From: Paralithodes platypus
Taxonomy: Eukaryota; Arthropoda; Malacostraca; Decapoda; Lithodidae
Length of the DNA stretch: 64,000 nt
Reading direction: 5' to 3'
NCBI GenBank assembly: GCA_032716605.1
Contig: CM064485.1
Coordinates: forward strand, 31,363,697 to 31,427,696
Of this stretch, positions 10,596-21,382 are shown one piece after another (the first letter of the stretch is position 1; every line of letters starts with the position of its first letter). The translations under genes were made by a program, and so were the position numbers. The notes under the pieces were generated by a model that saw nothing but the letters and a program-made list of their open reading frames with translations, was not told the origin of the DNA and ran no database searches.

Positions 10596-10642
10596 GTGGA
10601 CTGCGGGCAACGACTGATCCATTTAAAAAAAAAAAAAAAAAT

Positions 10643-11012
10643 CTAAAGAAACAACCCCACCTCTTTAAAAAAACAAACTGAGTTCCCCGTACCAGAATAA
10701 ACAACAGAAGAAAGAAGTAAACCACCAAGCTTGCACGAGTTCCAAGCCTGCATTCACTACCTCAACTTGTCATCACCACAGTCGCAAGAAGCCCCTAACC
10801 ACATACGACCGCTCTATTAGGGACTGGTTAAGCATTACGTGTCAAGTCAAGCAACGGCTTTTCGGGGCACTACAACTACACCCCATTTATCCTTCCCCAC
10901 TGCTTGGAACTCTTTCAGTCCCAGTCTCTCATAACCTGCTAGCGTTAAATGGTGATATTGTATATAGGCATCCAAGGCCTTACTTCCCATGCATGAGGTA
11001 GCAATAGGGTCT
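10643..11012. other. No recognisable feature
   Basis: Non-coding sequence between the protease remnant and a TTAA MITE. I see no LTR match to 8530-9174. Confidence 0.35.
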
Positions 11013-11446
11013 TTAACCCATTGGCTGCGGGAGACGTTCCCGAACGCCATGGCAATTTACAGGAATCTACAGGCTTTTAAAAAGCCTGTAAAATTGAGTG
11101 CGATGGAACGACAGCACGACAGGCCACCCGTCCTTCTCCCAGGCAGCCGCCCGGTACACTGAAGGGTCTGAGTCAGAGTCTCGCTAGATATACAGTGCTG
11201 CCAAAGGCAAAAATACCGCGACATTAGCGAGAATTGCTAATTTTAGCGAATGTCTATGGTAGCGCTGCGGGTGAACCCCTTGAGCTACGAAGGTCGTTCT
11301 GGCGGCATTTTGAAGCTATTTTCTTCTAGTTTTTGCCTGAATACATTTCATTTCATACAGACACTTGCCTGATCAATCAAGAATGCCTGAATGAGCCCTA
11401 ATATGGTGGAAATAGGCAGAAAGCTGCCTGCACCGTAAGTGTAAAA
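11013..11446 (+). mobile_element. TTAA-type MITE, 0.42-kb family
   Basis: Starts at TTAA (11013-11016) with CCCATTGGCTGCGGG and ends TGCCTGCACCGTAAGTG. Interior phrases (TAGCGAATGTCTATGGTAG, TTTTGAAGCTATTTTCTTC, GAATGAGCCCTAATAT) match the copy at 35080-35494. The right TTAA is degraded. It is also more distantly related to 18353, 29285 and 43691. Confidence 0.6.
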
Positions 11447-11450
11447 TTAA

Positions 11451-11884
11451 GTTAAGTGTACCTAAGTGCATAATATGTGTGTGTATATAATAGGAAAGAA
11501 GCCTTATATTTAGGCCTAGGTATAGGAATGTTGTAGTAGATGTATCTCACACATTCATAGAGAGTTACTAGGAGTTACAAGGAATAGTTTATATCTCGAT
11601 GACCTTGGGGTTCATTCCAAGTAGATACTCAAAGTGGGAAAAGAGATAATGTGTAGTGCATTACACTCATTACAGAGTGTGCATGATACTATCTACTTTC
11701 TGGAACTGATCTACAGAAGAACTGTTTACAACTTCTGAGGGAAATATGTTCCAGGTAAAACAGATGTTGTATATGAATAAAGCTTCCATTAATACTAGTG
11801 CTGAACTTTTTCAATATTAACTTCCAACAATAGTTGCATGTTGTATTCATAATAAGGTTATAATCCACATTGTTAAACCCATTA
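11451..11884. other. No recognisable feature
   Basis: AT-rich non-coding sequence. No frame, repeat end or RNA signal that I can support. Confidence 0.35.
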
Positions 11885-12660
11885 AGTATTGGAAAAACTT
11901 CAGGGACCTCGTAGTCTGCGTGTTTCCAACGAAAAAATATCGAGAGCTTTCAACCGGTTCTAATGCCTTAGTTTTCTTATCGATTGAATAAGCTTTGTAG
12001 CCCTAGCTTGTACTCTTTCCAGTCGCTCTATATCTTTCCTAAGTGCTGGAGACCAGAATTGAACAGCATACTCCAGGAGAGGCCGTATTAGAGAGTTGTA
12101 AAGTGTGAGGACTATTTCCTTATTTCTATACTTATATTGCCTCTTAATCTAGGCCATATTAGAGCGTTGTAAAGTGTGAGGGCTATTTCCTTATTTCTAT
12201 ATTTAAATTGCCTCTTAATCTAGCCCAATAATGTCTGACCTTTCTTCTCTACTTTAATGCACTGCTTGGAAAACTTTAGGCCACTGCTAACCAGAACACC
12301 CAAATCCTTTTCCAAATCAGTCACTTCTAGAGGCATTTCCAATTGCGAATAACCTACCTTGGGGTTTGCTTGGCCAATATACATCACCTTGCACTATTCC
12401 TAGTTTAGTGACCATGTCTCAGACCATTCACCCAGTCTGTTAACATCCATCCTGAGCTGTTCAAATAATTTAGGGTCCTTCACATTCACTCCAAGATTAA
12501 TGTCATCTGCAAACTTTGAGATCACGTCAACAGACCAATATCGATGTCACTGATATACATGATACACAGAAGTAGGCCAAGGACAGATCCCTGTGGAACT
12601 CCAGAAGTGACTGGAGTCCACTCAGAAGAAACACCATTGATAACCGCCCTATGCTGTCTA
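11885..12660 (-). pseudogene. CR1-type reverse transcriptase C-terminal fragment
   Basis: Translating the minus strand in broken frames gives the end of a non-LTR RT. Near 12600-12560 lies G-V-P-Q-G-S-V-L-G (RT motif preceding the catalytic box), then a region equivalent to the catalytic box, then L-I-R-P-L-L-E-Y and D-I-E-R-L-E-R-V-Q-type segments near 12040-12010. Many stops. A 71-bp internal tandem duplication lies at 12081-12222. The fragment ends upstream (at its 5' side) in the GA microsatellite. Confidence 0.65.
12081..12222. repeat. 71-bp tandem duplication inside the RT fragment
   Basis: 12081-12151 and 12152-12222 are two adjacent copies differing at a handful of bases (GGCCGTATTAGAGAG versus GGCCATATTAGAGCG). 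71 is not a multiple of three, so it shifts the RT frame. Confidence 0.8.
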
Positions 12661-12667
12661 CCTGTAT

Positions 12668-12765
<98 letters not shown>

Positions 12766-12766
12766 T

Positions 12767-12826
<60 letters not shown>
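12668..12826. repeat. Long GA microsatellite
   Basis: About 160 bp of (GA)n with a few interruptions. The Arg-Glu and Ser-Leu ORFs across it are artefacts of the repeat. Confidence 0.97.
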
Positions 12827-12829
<3 letters not shown>

Positions 12830-13139
12830 TTGAAAAGTGTGAAGTTATATGGAGTTACAGTGAATAGGTTGTATCTTACAGACCCAGCAATCCATTTCAA
12901 GGAGATGCTCACGGTGAAATAAGGAAGATAGCTTAGTGTAGATACTAATTACAGAATTTGCAAAATACTAACTACTCTCCTCGTAAAACAAAAACAAAGT
13001 TTCTTCTGTCACCTTTTTTCATTTCTCGAGTCATATGGGAGTAAGGGCTGGCTACTGACAGACTGACTGACTGACTCCTCGTAATCTTCCCAACTGAATA
13101 AATATTTACAACCTTTCAAGAAAGTATGCTTCAAGTTGA
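12827..13139. other. No recognisable feature
   Basis: Left flank of the duplicated block. Contains a short (GACT)n run near 13058-13076. Confidence 0.35.
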
Positions 13140-13245
13140 ATAGATATTATAGGTGAAAACCTTTTGCACATACGAGTGTTAAACCTCTTTTCCTCTTACT
13201 ACCAGCCATGTCTGAATGGTGCATCCATATTTAAAGAAGAAGAAA

Positions 13246-13254
13246 AGAGAGAGA

Positions 13255-13295
<41 letters not shown>
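13246..13295. repeat. GA microsatellite
   Basis: Short (GA)n, repeated in copy 2 near 24172-24219. Confidence 0.9.
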
Positions 13296-13700
13296 TGTGA
13301 GAGTGTGAGCGAGTTAACCTCTCAGCAGCCTCTTCTTTTCACACCGGTCACGATCTTGCCAGAATAGAAAAAAGATGTTTCCTGAGAATGTTAAACAGCC
13401 ATGTCTATCACTCTCTCTCTCTCTTTCACTTCTCTCCTCTGGCTGCTTGACTTCTTACAAACCATGGTCATCTATTGGTACACTGGTAAAGTTGGTCTTC
13501 AGTATATAGTAAATCACAGACTATTGCAAACTGGTACACATTGTACAAAATATATCTTATTTGTAACTAAAGTGATAAACCTAATAAGTGTTTTAATGTT
13601 TACGTCTTGTACTGTAATTTGATTAGATAAACCAAAACACTGTTCATGTGCTCTACTTATGTTACAATTAAGCGTTCACAATTTATGCATTATATTAGTA

Positions 13701-14365
13701 TTAATAAGGGGAGGCAGACCGTTTTTCTGGACCCCCTTCTTCCTAATATTTAGCCCCACTAGTTTTGAGATTATAATTAGTTATAATTAGCCCATTAGTT
13801 TGGCGATTTTAACACCTTTCGCCCCATTTCGTTGTCAATTTTAAGACCTTTCGTGCCATTTAGGTGTCGATTATTTCCTGGCGAGCGATAGCGAACCTGC
13901 AATTTTAAGAGGAACCGGCCTTCGGCCGGAACATTTTTCTAATAATAATACATTACTAGAGATGTTCAGATAAGCCACATGTCCGACATTATTACCCGAT
14001 TTGTTTGATTGCTGGCTAGTAATGAGGCCTTGTGACCATGTAAGAGCTTGCCAGGGCCCATCTAGGCCCCATTAGTTTTAAGATTTTATGACGTTCGGAC
14101 TAGTAATTTGGCGATTTTAAGACTTTCTCCCCATTTTTTTTGGGCAATATCAAGAAATTTCGTGTCATTTAGGTGTCGATTTTTTTCCCGCCTTCGGCCG
14201 GGACATTTTTCTTTCGAAAAATGTACATATTTATCTTGAAGGAGGGTCTTGGGGGTTGTTATTCAAAGCTTGATGGAGGTCTAGGGAGGAAGCTAAAAAA
14301 AAAAAAAAAAAATACAATTATATAAAAATTAGCAACTATATACGCCATTTCCCCCTTAATATTTA
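13701..14365 (+). mobile_element. TTAAGGGGG-end MITE, rearranged
   Basis: Starts TTAATAAGGGGA and ends CCCCCTTAATA. The first 60% (13701-13945, including the CCGGCCTTCGGCCGG hairpin) is followed by about 120 bp of unrelated sequence, after which the family consensus restarts from CCCCATTAGTT and runs to its normal end. So this is either two overlapping copies or one with an internal duplication. Confidence 0.55.
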
Positions 14366-14467
14366 CTAGTTTCTACTTGTTGGTGTTGGATAGTCTCGTT
14401 GAGCTTTTGGGTGGTGTGATAACACACCTGCGCCTCATTACAAGCCATTTATTACCTCACTCCAACA

Positions 14468-14600
14468 TAAGGGGACATGGGCTGTTTTTCTGGTCACCCT
14501 TCTTCCTCATGCTTACCCCCAATAGTTTCAGATTTTATGACGTTCGGCCCATTAGTTTGTCGATTTCAATACCTTTTGCCTCATTTTGTTATCAATTTTA
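14468..14600 (+). mobile_element. TTAAGGGGG-family MITE, 5' fragment
   Basis: Starts ATAAGGGGACATGG, then TTCTGGTCACCC and the CCCATTAGTTTG phrases. Breaks off at TCAATTTTAAAGGTGGG. Confidence 0.45.
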
Positions 14601-14804
14601 AAGGTGGGTGTGCATGCTATTATTTTCCTCCACAATCATTACCGGCAGTGTGCACTATAGCTTTTGGTGCAATATTTTCTGCTACAATGGCTTAATTATT
14701 TATATAATGGCCAAAATAGGATATGGGTGACACTTTTCTGGATTCGGAGTTTAAGCGCTGCTCTGATGACATATGCCCAGGAACACAACAAGCTCTTCTG
14801 ACAG

Positions 14805-15023
14805 GTGGAAATGGAGGATAGTGACAGTAGTTCCGATTCGTTTGCCAATACTGAGGGTGATAACCATGATTATGGCAAAGAACCTCAAGTGATGAATATT
14901 GGTGGTGTCCAGGCTTATATGTATGAACCTGTAGGACGAGATCCAGCAGCAGGAGAGGAGGGAGAAGCAGCTGTGATTTCCGCCCGCCTTGTTTACACTA
15001 CTCGGAGCCGCGGCGGACGCTAG
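14805..15023 (+). CDS. Small acidic ORF of unknown function
   Basis: 72 codons. The N-terminus is acidic and Ser/Asp-rich (M-E-D-S-D-S-S-S-D-S), followed by V-M-N-I-G-G-V-Q-A-Y-M-Y-E-P-V. The C-terminus is Arg-rich. The composition resembles the N-terminus of proteins encoded by some DNA transposons, but I do not recognise a domain, catalytic residue or signal. The frame is intact in both copies of the block (25725-25943), with one Ser/Thr change. It could be the first exon of a captured or transposon gene, or chance. No splice model is supported. Confidence 0.25.
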   Translation: MEMEDSDSSSDSFANTEGDNHDYGKEPQVMNIGGVQAYMYEPVGRDPAAGEEGEAAVISARLVYTTRSRGGR

Positions 15024-15357
15024 CGATCATGTCCCCGTCTATTTTGACTGCATTTGGATACAATAATGAAAGCCCGCCCCTCACGCCTCCATGACTTATT
15101 GTCATCATCATATACATTGCCAACAGGGTGCAAATAACAGAAAAAATCGCGTAAAAATAGACGGGAACTTAAACTGCGGCGATCGACTTATTTTATTTTA
15201 TTTTATTTTGTTTAGCCTAGTTGCTAGTAGTTGAATTTCAGCCAATAAATTGCTTTAGCCTAGGTTAGGCCTATATCCATCGACACTGACTATAATTTGG
15301 GCTAGGCTTAAGTTAGCCCATATTATCCACTCTCCTGACTCCTGAAATTGGCAAGCA

Positions 15358-15778
15358 CGTATGGGTGGGAGGGTGGTTTGGGGAATGGTGGGGGAAGGTA
15401 GAAGGGTAATTGACTCGTGTTACAAATATGGAGCCGATTGGTGAGGTAGTTTCGCCGCCACGGATTTTCATGTTTTTATGTGATCTACGGATAGGCTGGA
15501 AGTGGGTGGTGGGAGGAAGTTGGGGTTGTGGTTGGGGGAAGACAGAAGGGTAGGGGACTTGTCACACAAATATGGAACCAATTGGTGCAGTCGTTTCGCC
15601 GCCACATATTTTCCTTTTTTTCCTTTGTGATGGCCTGATGCGGCGACCCATGGCCAGCGAGTGGATTGGGGGAGGGGGTTGGGGTGGTGGTAGCAAGACG
15701 CCAGAAGGGTAAGGTAATACATGTGGTAGAAATATGAAAGCTATAGGTGCAGTCGTTTCGCTGCTACGATTTATTTTT
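15358..15778. repeat. Three degenerate tandem units of ~130-145 bp
   Basis: Three successive units (about 15358-15480, 15481-15620, 15621-15778) each have a G-rich half, then AGAAGGGTA, then AAATATG, then GTCGTTTCGCCGCCAC. G-richness of one strand may allow quadruplexes. Minus-strand Pro-rich ORFs here are repeat artefacts. Confidence 0.65.
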
Positions 15779-15783
15779 GGCGA

Positions 15784-15801
15784 GTCCGTATATATACGGA
15801 C
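15784..15801. repeat. 18-bp perfect palindrome
   Basis: GTCCGTATATATACGGAC reads the same on both strands. A further half-site AGTCCGTATA lies about 30 bp downstream. Function unknown. Confidence 0.8.
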
Positions 15802-16304
15802 CTGGCACTGGGCGTGACAAGACCCCAGTCCGTATAGGCAATCAGCGGGTGCATCTAGCCATACCCATACTCCACTGCACTTTATTGTCAAAGCATTCAT
15901 CACGAAAATGTCCATTGCATATGAAGCTTGTTTTGGGCTTTGCCTAAATTGCCTCCCACACTCTGGTTCTTTGTATGAATTTCACCCATTTGTTACAATG
16001 GTATGGATCACTTGGAAACTTGTGTAGTGCTATGTTTGATCCAGGGATGTTGCTACACCCGAAAACAGCACACCTATTCACCATTTTTGCTATACTTGCT
16101 GATGTTTACTTCCCAAATGTTTGCCTGGGCGTACGTCACATCCTCACATGAGTACTAGTTGCAAGGGGTCGCAATTCAATATCTATTTTTTTATTTGTTC
16201 TAATATTGAAGATTAGTTTTGACAAAGGAGTAGTCAGGTTGATTACTGGAGATCTAAACATCTCTTTAAATACATTATAAATTAATTTTAATTTCGGACG
16301 CCCC

Positions 16305-16525
16305 ACCACCTTTAAGACCTTTCGTGCCATTTAGGTGTCGATTTTTTCCTGGTGAGCGATAGTGAGCCTGTAATCTTAAGAGCAACCGGCCTTCGGCCGG
16401 GAAATTTTTCTACCGAAAAATTTACAAATTAATCTAGATGGATGTTTTTTTTAAGGAAACTAAAAATAATAATAATTAAATTAAAAATCTACCAAAACGT
16501 GAACCATCCCCCCTTAATATTGGTA
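16305..16525 (+). mobile_element. TTAAGGGGG-end MITE, 3' fragment
   Basis: Contains GACCTTTCGTGCCATTTAGG, the CCGGCCTTCGGCCGGG hairpin, a degraded tail and the CCCCCTTAATATT end. Confidence 0.55.
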
Positions 16526-16639
16526 ACTGTAAACCCTCCTGTTCAATACACATTTTTATTTTCCTACAGTTATATGTAAGTAAAAAGCCTCAAGTAAGTG
16601 TTTCTATTGCTAAGTAAATCGGTTCGAATACTTACCAAT

Positions 16640-16871
16640 TTGACTATAGGTAGCGTCAGTGAACTTGACAATAATCTTGACCCGTTAACTTATTATAACT
16701 CGAAATGAATGAAAGCAATCGGGCTGACGTTTCTATCATGTGGGAAAAGTCCACCAGGAAATACTGTAGGTGTGAATATTTACAGCCAGTTTGCTCTAGG
16801 CTCTTTTGAGTTACAGAGAGGTCAGGGATCAAGATTATTGTCAAGTTCGTTGGCGCTACCTATATAGTCAA
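16640..16871. mobile_element. MITE with ~44-bp terminal inverted repeats
   Basis: 16640-16683 and 16826-16871 are imperfect inverted copies (TTGACTATAGGTAGCG... on the left, its inverse ending CTATATAGTCAA on the right, sharing GAACTTGACAATAATCTTGA). About 232 bp in total. No clear target-site duplication. Second copy at 27566-27797. Confidence 0.6.
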
Positions 16872-16979
16872 TGTGTTCTATATTGAACACCCACATTTCA
16901 TAAAATAAAGAATCTCAGTTACTTTGATATTAATAAAATAACAATAGTAATCTTGAGCTATACTTCATCTTAAAAAAAA

Positions 16980-17598
16980 AAAAAAAAAAATTAAAGATGG
17001 AGAAAATGTTTAATGCAAGCAAAATCCATGCACCCGGAAGTGTCCTTCATTCTATACACATTCGTATTTCTGAAGTGTTGTGTGAAATATAATAGTGACA
17101 ATGTTCACAAAATCCCTCAAGGTACCACCACCCACAATCGCTGGCTCAAACTCCCAGAACAAACCAAGATTCCAACAAAGTTCACAAAATACTGTAGGAA
17201 GATTTATCTTCATCTTTTACATATAGGTTTTCCGGTTTAAATGTAACTCAAAAAAAATCCAACCCATCTTGAGAATGATCTCTATAATCCATAAAAACCA
17301 TGACAGACCAGGCCAAACCTTTGGGTCACCTCAAAACCAAACAAAAAACAACTTAGCTCTCCCCCAGCACCCAATCAACAGACAAGTCCATCCCAAATGT
17401 ACCAGCCAAAAAACATGAGCTAAAATGCAACAAAAGAGACAACAAGTGCTACTGTGATATGAAAGATGTGTCTTAGTATCAGGGATGTATTTCCCCCATA
17501 AGGCTTGCCAAGCTGCCAGAGGGACTATGGTGCCGCCAATCCCATTCTCACCTAAATACGTTTATCTTAATCACGACATTACAAATTTGTATGTTGTA
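16980..17598. other. No recognisable feature
   Basis: Begins with an A-rich tract (16972-16990). The small ORF at 17013-17240 is intact in both copies of the block but shows no domain, so I leave it unassigned. Confidence 0.3.
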
Positions 17599-17628
17599 TT
17601 AATCATGAGACATTCTAGCTCCCATAAG

Positions 17629-17845
17629 CCGTCCGCCTGGCTCCAATGATAGCGTCTCTGCTTCCCATCCCAGTAGTCTCACGTTCAATCCTTGCTCAGA
17701 TTGAAAAGTTTTTCTGGGATATAGCCGGCGGTTACAGTCTGCCCATGAGCATGGGGTATGGGTAATGGTCTCTGATTGATTACAGAAGGTCAGGTGCTTA
17801 TGAATCCTTGAAGGAGGAGATATGGGCACTATATACTGTAAGTAA
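17629..17845 (+). repeat. tRNA-derived SINE
   Basis: The head has an A-box-like TGGCTCCAATGATAGCG and B-box-like ACGTTCAATCC. The body (TTGAAAAGTTTTTCTGGGAT, then a GGTTACAGTCTGCCC to CATGAGCATGGGGTATGGG segment, then CCTTGAAGGAGGAGATA) matches the inverted copy at 21383-21632. Confidence 0.7.
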
Positions 17846-18133
17846 CCAGACGATTATTATCAACTCTGCGTAAGCAGAGTGGTATCGCCCCCGTATAGTG
17901 GTACATGCCGGCCGAAATGTCTGTCTGTCTGTCTGTCCGGAAACTCCTCCTAGACCGTTTGACGGATTTTCACCAAACTTCACACGAACATTCGGTGCGT
18001 GAATGCGACGGTAATTAAAACAAGATTTTTTGAATTTGTGCAATAATTTTGATTTTAGGTTAAAACAAAAAATCCCCCGCCCCTTCCCCTCGCCCCCCCC
18101 CCCCCCCCCCCCCTCCCTCAGCAAGATGATGGC

Positions 18134-18810
18134 AAGCGGCTCGCTTGGTGTAGTGACTAGCGTCTCGGACTTCCACCCAGAAGGCCCGGGTTCGCGCCCA
18201 CGCTCGGCCCATTAAAGATTTTTCACAAGCACTGAGTTGTTACCATCCCTCATGAGCAAAGGGATGGTGTAGTAGTACAGGACCCCAATGGAAATACGCC
18301 TAATCGGCCTTATTGAGCTATCCTTAGCTAGCTTAGCATGCGCTAGCTTTAACTCTTAAAAAGCGGCTCACCACATAAGTCGAGTTGAAAAAACTGGCAA
18401 AAAACGGGTGAAAAAAGGGTGGAAATCGAGTGAAAATGGGTGGGATAGTAATGATCCATACGTCCGACATCTGTGGCCTCCCGGCCCACACTAACTCCAG
18501 TTCCCCCACCGCGCGTGAGGATGACAGTGTAACCAATAGTTCGCTAAAAGTGAGCAAGGTAGCAAAATCAGCTAAACTTCCATCTTCGAGGTAACACTGT
18601 CAGTGCTCCACGAGTGCTACGTAGCTGTATGTGGCGTCATTGTGTAGCGATTTCCACCTAGTTTTCGGCGCAATACAGTTCCTTTCATACTGATGGTTGA
18701 TATAGCAGTCAGAAACGGCCCAGAAGGCCCAAAACGGCCACAGAGCACCCGTCTAGAGAAGGGTTAAGAACTATTATTATTATTATTATTATATTATTAA
18801 TTATTATTCT
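18134..18810 (+). repeat. tRNA-derived SINE nested in copy D, itself interrupted
   Basis: Head 18134-18212 with A box (TGGTGTAGTGACTAGCG) and B box (GGGTTCGCGCC). Body 18213-18352 shares GTTACCATCCCTCATGAGCA with the other SINEs. A TTAA MITE interrupts it at 18353-18763, after which the (ATT)n tail follows (18771-18810). Confidence 0.65.
18353..18763 (+). mobile_element. TTAA-flanked MITE nested in the SINE
   Basis: TTAA at 18349-18352 and 18764-18767 bound a 411-bp element. It shares CACGAGTGCTACGTAGCT and related phrases with 43691-44090 and more distantly with 35080-35494. Confidence 0.65.
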
Positions 18811-18959
18811 GGGTGAGAAAACAACTCGCTCCGCATTTGATAGGTTAAGTTAGTTTAGTTGACATTAGAAGCGATGTAGTAATTGTAGGTGACCCATCGC
18901 AGAGTTGGGTATGCCGTTTTGATTTTGGGCGAAACGGCACGTCTACTTTATTGTATTAT

Positions 18960-19382
18960 ATGGGCTATTTACTTGGATGATTGAGTTAAATTTGGTGTTG
19001 TGTAGCACCCAGCTGATTAATGACTCATAGTCAGCCCTCCATAACACTTCCTTTAGCCTGGTCAGACTCTCACGCCCTCCATGGTGGACCTATCCTTTGG
19101 ATGAGTGGAGTTATGCAATTTGGGCTAATTAGCCTTCTTTCAACAACCCATTAAGCACAAAAAAAGAAGTTCAGACTAATTTTGACAGTCTTGATCATTC
19201 TCATTTAAAACTGCATAAGCATGTACATTTCCAGGAATGATTAGGTTACATAGTATGAGTCTATTGTTGCAATTATGTAATATATTAAGAATATCCATAA
19301 CATAAGTCGAAATTGAGCTCACGCAATCGAAATCTCGTCGATACAGAGCACTTCACAATTAAGTATTTATGTATTGATGGGT
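18960..19382. other. No recognisable feature
   Basis: Non-coding. Identical in layout to 29885-30307. Confidence 0.35.
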
Positions 19383-19760
19383 TTAACTTCTTCAATGCGG
19401 GCATAATTGCCCAAAATTACCTTCATTCCATGCTCTTTTTCATGCATAAGTAAGAGCCAGAGCGTAATACAATCATATATCCGTGAAAATGCAATGATAG
19501 AGCTTTCCAATGGCATCTGAATCAGCCCTGTACTACATCTGGTTATCTTGCAACGATCTTGTCAAACGAAGGCCAAAATGGGTAAAATGAGATTTTTTTT
19601 GCTGTTTTTGCTATGTGTGACGCTGCACATGAGTGAGCGAGGCTTCTCTCTGAGCTCAGTGTGTGCCCACCGCTTGTGACCGGCGGTTGGAGCCCCCCTG
19701 CGTTCCCTGCAACAGCTGGCCTCTCTCTCAGGGTTCATAATAGCTTCAAAATGGCGCCGG
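19383..19760 (-). mobile_element. Repeat related to the TTAA element at 41627-42083
   Basis: The minus strand shares CATTGGAAAGCTCT, ACGCTCTGGCTCTTACTTA and GCATGAAAA with 41938-42016, and ends GTTAAACCC at its TTAA-bearing edge. The other edge is unclear. Confidence 0.45.
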
Positions 19761-19879
19761 GCATATGATGGGCACAGTACATGAGGGGATAATGTTAGGC
19801 CAAGTGTAACGATTGCTGCCATACAAATGAACCCCACAAAGCACAACAACGACAGCAGCAACATCGAGCAACAACATCA

Positions 19880-20780
19880 TCGAAGACAGCGAGAGCATAC
19901 GAGGGGCATATAGGCCACCTACCAGCTCCTACGAGGAGATTTTCTGCCCGGGGAATCCCGGCCGGCAAAGCCCTTCACACCTCGGTGGCTACCACAGACC
20001 CCAAGAAAGAAGGGAGAGACGTCCAATTAATCCATGCCCCTACTACCCTAGAATGAGGAAAACACCTGATACCAATAATAATGGTGACTAAACAAGAGCA
20101 ACTGCAAGGAGTCCTCTCTCTCATACAAGGCTCAAAGCTAGTCCACCAGGTCACTTGACTGGAATTCCTCCCAAGCCTGTTGCTAGGAAAAGTTCTTTGC
20201 CCGACGCAAGAACAGTGTCTATGCCTGATGCTAGACAGTCTATGCCCAAAGCTAGATTACCTTCTATCCCGATGCTAGAAACTCTATGCCTGAAACTAAA
20301 CAAACTACTAGGCTCGATGCTAGTACACAGTCTAAGCTCGAAGCTACAATAACACCTAGGCCCTAAGCTAGAGTAGTTACTTGTGTGCCCAGCTAGTGTA
20401 AACCTCTGTTCCTGAGTAGATGCGGTTAAGAAACCTTCTATAGAAGAATCAAAAGACGCCCGAGCTGCACCACACCAAATTTCACCTACCACCCTGCACA
20501 AGTTCCGTGATGCCACCCCAAAACACCTGAATATATGAAGTTGCCGTTTCACCTCCCTCGACACCAGGAAAAGATATTGCGTTTGATGAATCTTAATGTT
20601 TTTTTTTTTTCGGTGACTCCCTTCCTTGCCAAAAAGTCAACAAACCCCTTAAGGTAAACACAACGCATTCCTATCTATGTATAAATATATTATAACTTGT
20701 ATAGTACGATCAAACCTATTCCGTGCCAACGCAGTTGAGGATATAATAAATTAAATTTAGAATCAACATTCCAACATACG
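19880..20780 (+). repeat. Unclassified interspersed repeat, diverged from its copy 2 counterpart
   Basis: Homologous to 30830-31700 and more distantly to 61440-62190. Shared landmarks are CACTCAACTGGA/CACTTGACTGGA, CACCAGGAAAAGATATT and AACAAACCCCTTAAGG. It contains irregular CTATGCCTGA-type tandem words. LTR-like features (AATAAATTA near 21250) are only suggestive. Confidence 0.45.
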
Positions 20781-21375
20781 TGAAACATATCTTACTTGCA
20801 TTTATTCGTGATATCTTGTGTGTGAGAAAACTAATTCTACAAAAAACAGACTATGTTAAATAGAATAAAGTGAAAGTCGAGAATAAGATAACGTGAGAGT
20901 TGAGTAACGATGATGACTAGAGAGTAGAGTAGAGTGAATTGTAAAACATCAAGATCGTGAAGTCCGTATACCTGTATAGTAAATTCCTCTTAGAGGTAAT
21001 TCACCTTTTCCATTAATAATATAATTCTTACTAAATCATTACCAGCGTATATTCCAACTAAGAGCCCGCATTATCAAATAGCTCTATAAATACTCTTCAC
21101 CACGTGTTACTATAATTTTCCCATGCAAACGCTCAGACACACGTGGACACTCTACATTTTGATCATACGACTCCAATATATTGTATTTGCTGTGTTCTGT
21201 ATTCCTGTGTATTTAATTTGTGCACGTAGTTCAATTTTGTTTTTTATCATCTGAATAAATTAATTGTTTTGCCCTATGCGTATGAATTGTAGCCCTTGTG
21301 TTTATTCGTAGATATATATAACTTACATAATTATCTTCTTGTTAAGTGAAACCCACATGGACCAATTTTGCACTA
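20781..21375. other. AT-rich sequence, no gene seen
   Basis: Continues the more diverged part of the duplicated block to about 21200. An AATAAA word near 21252 could be a polyadenylation signal of the repeat to its left. Confidence 0.3.
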
Positions 21376-21382
21376 GCATATT

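Larger units (their letters stand above)
17861..18955 (+). mobile_element. HINE/DINE-1-like element, copy D
   Basis: Starts CAACTCTGCG (17861-17870), with (GTCT)n at 17917-17936 and long poly-C at 18090-18113. The subterminal repeat CGCAGAGTTG is at 18898-18907, followed by a perfect stem GCCGTTT/AAACGGC (18913-18919 with 18932-18938) and ACGTCTACTTTA. Compared with copies A-C, its middle is replaced by a SINE that itself contains a TTAA MITE. Confidence 0.7.

Noticed and set aside
12651..12912. Arg-Glu and Ser-Leu ORFs
   Set aside because: Products of the GA microsatellite.
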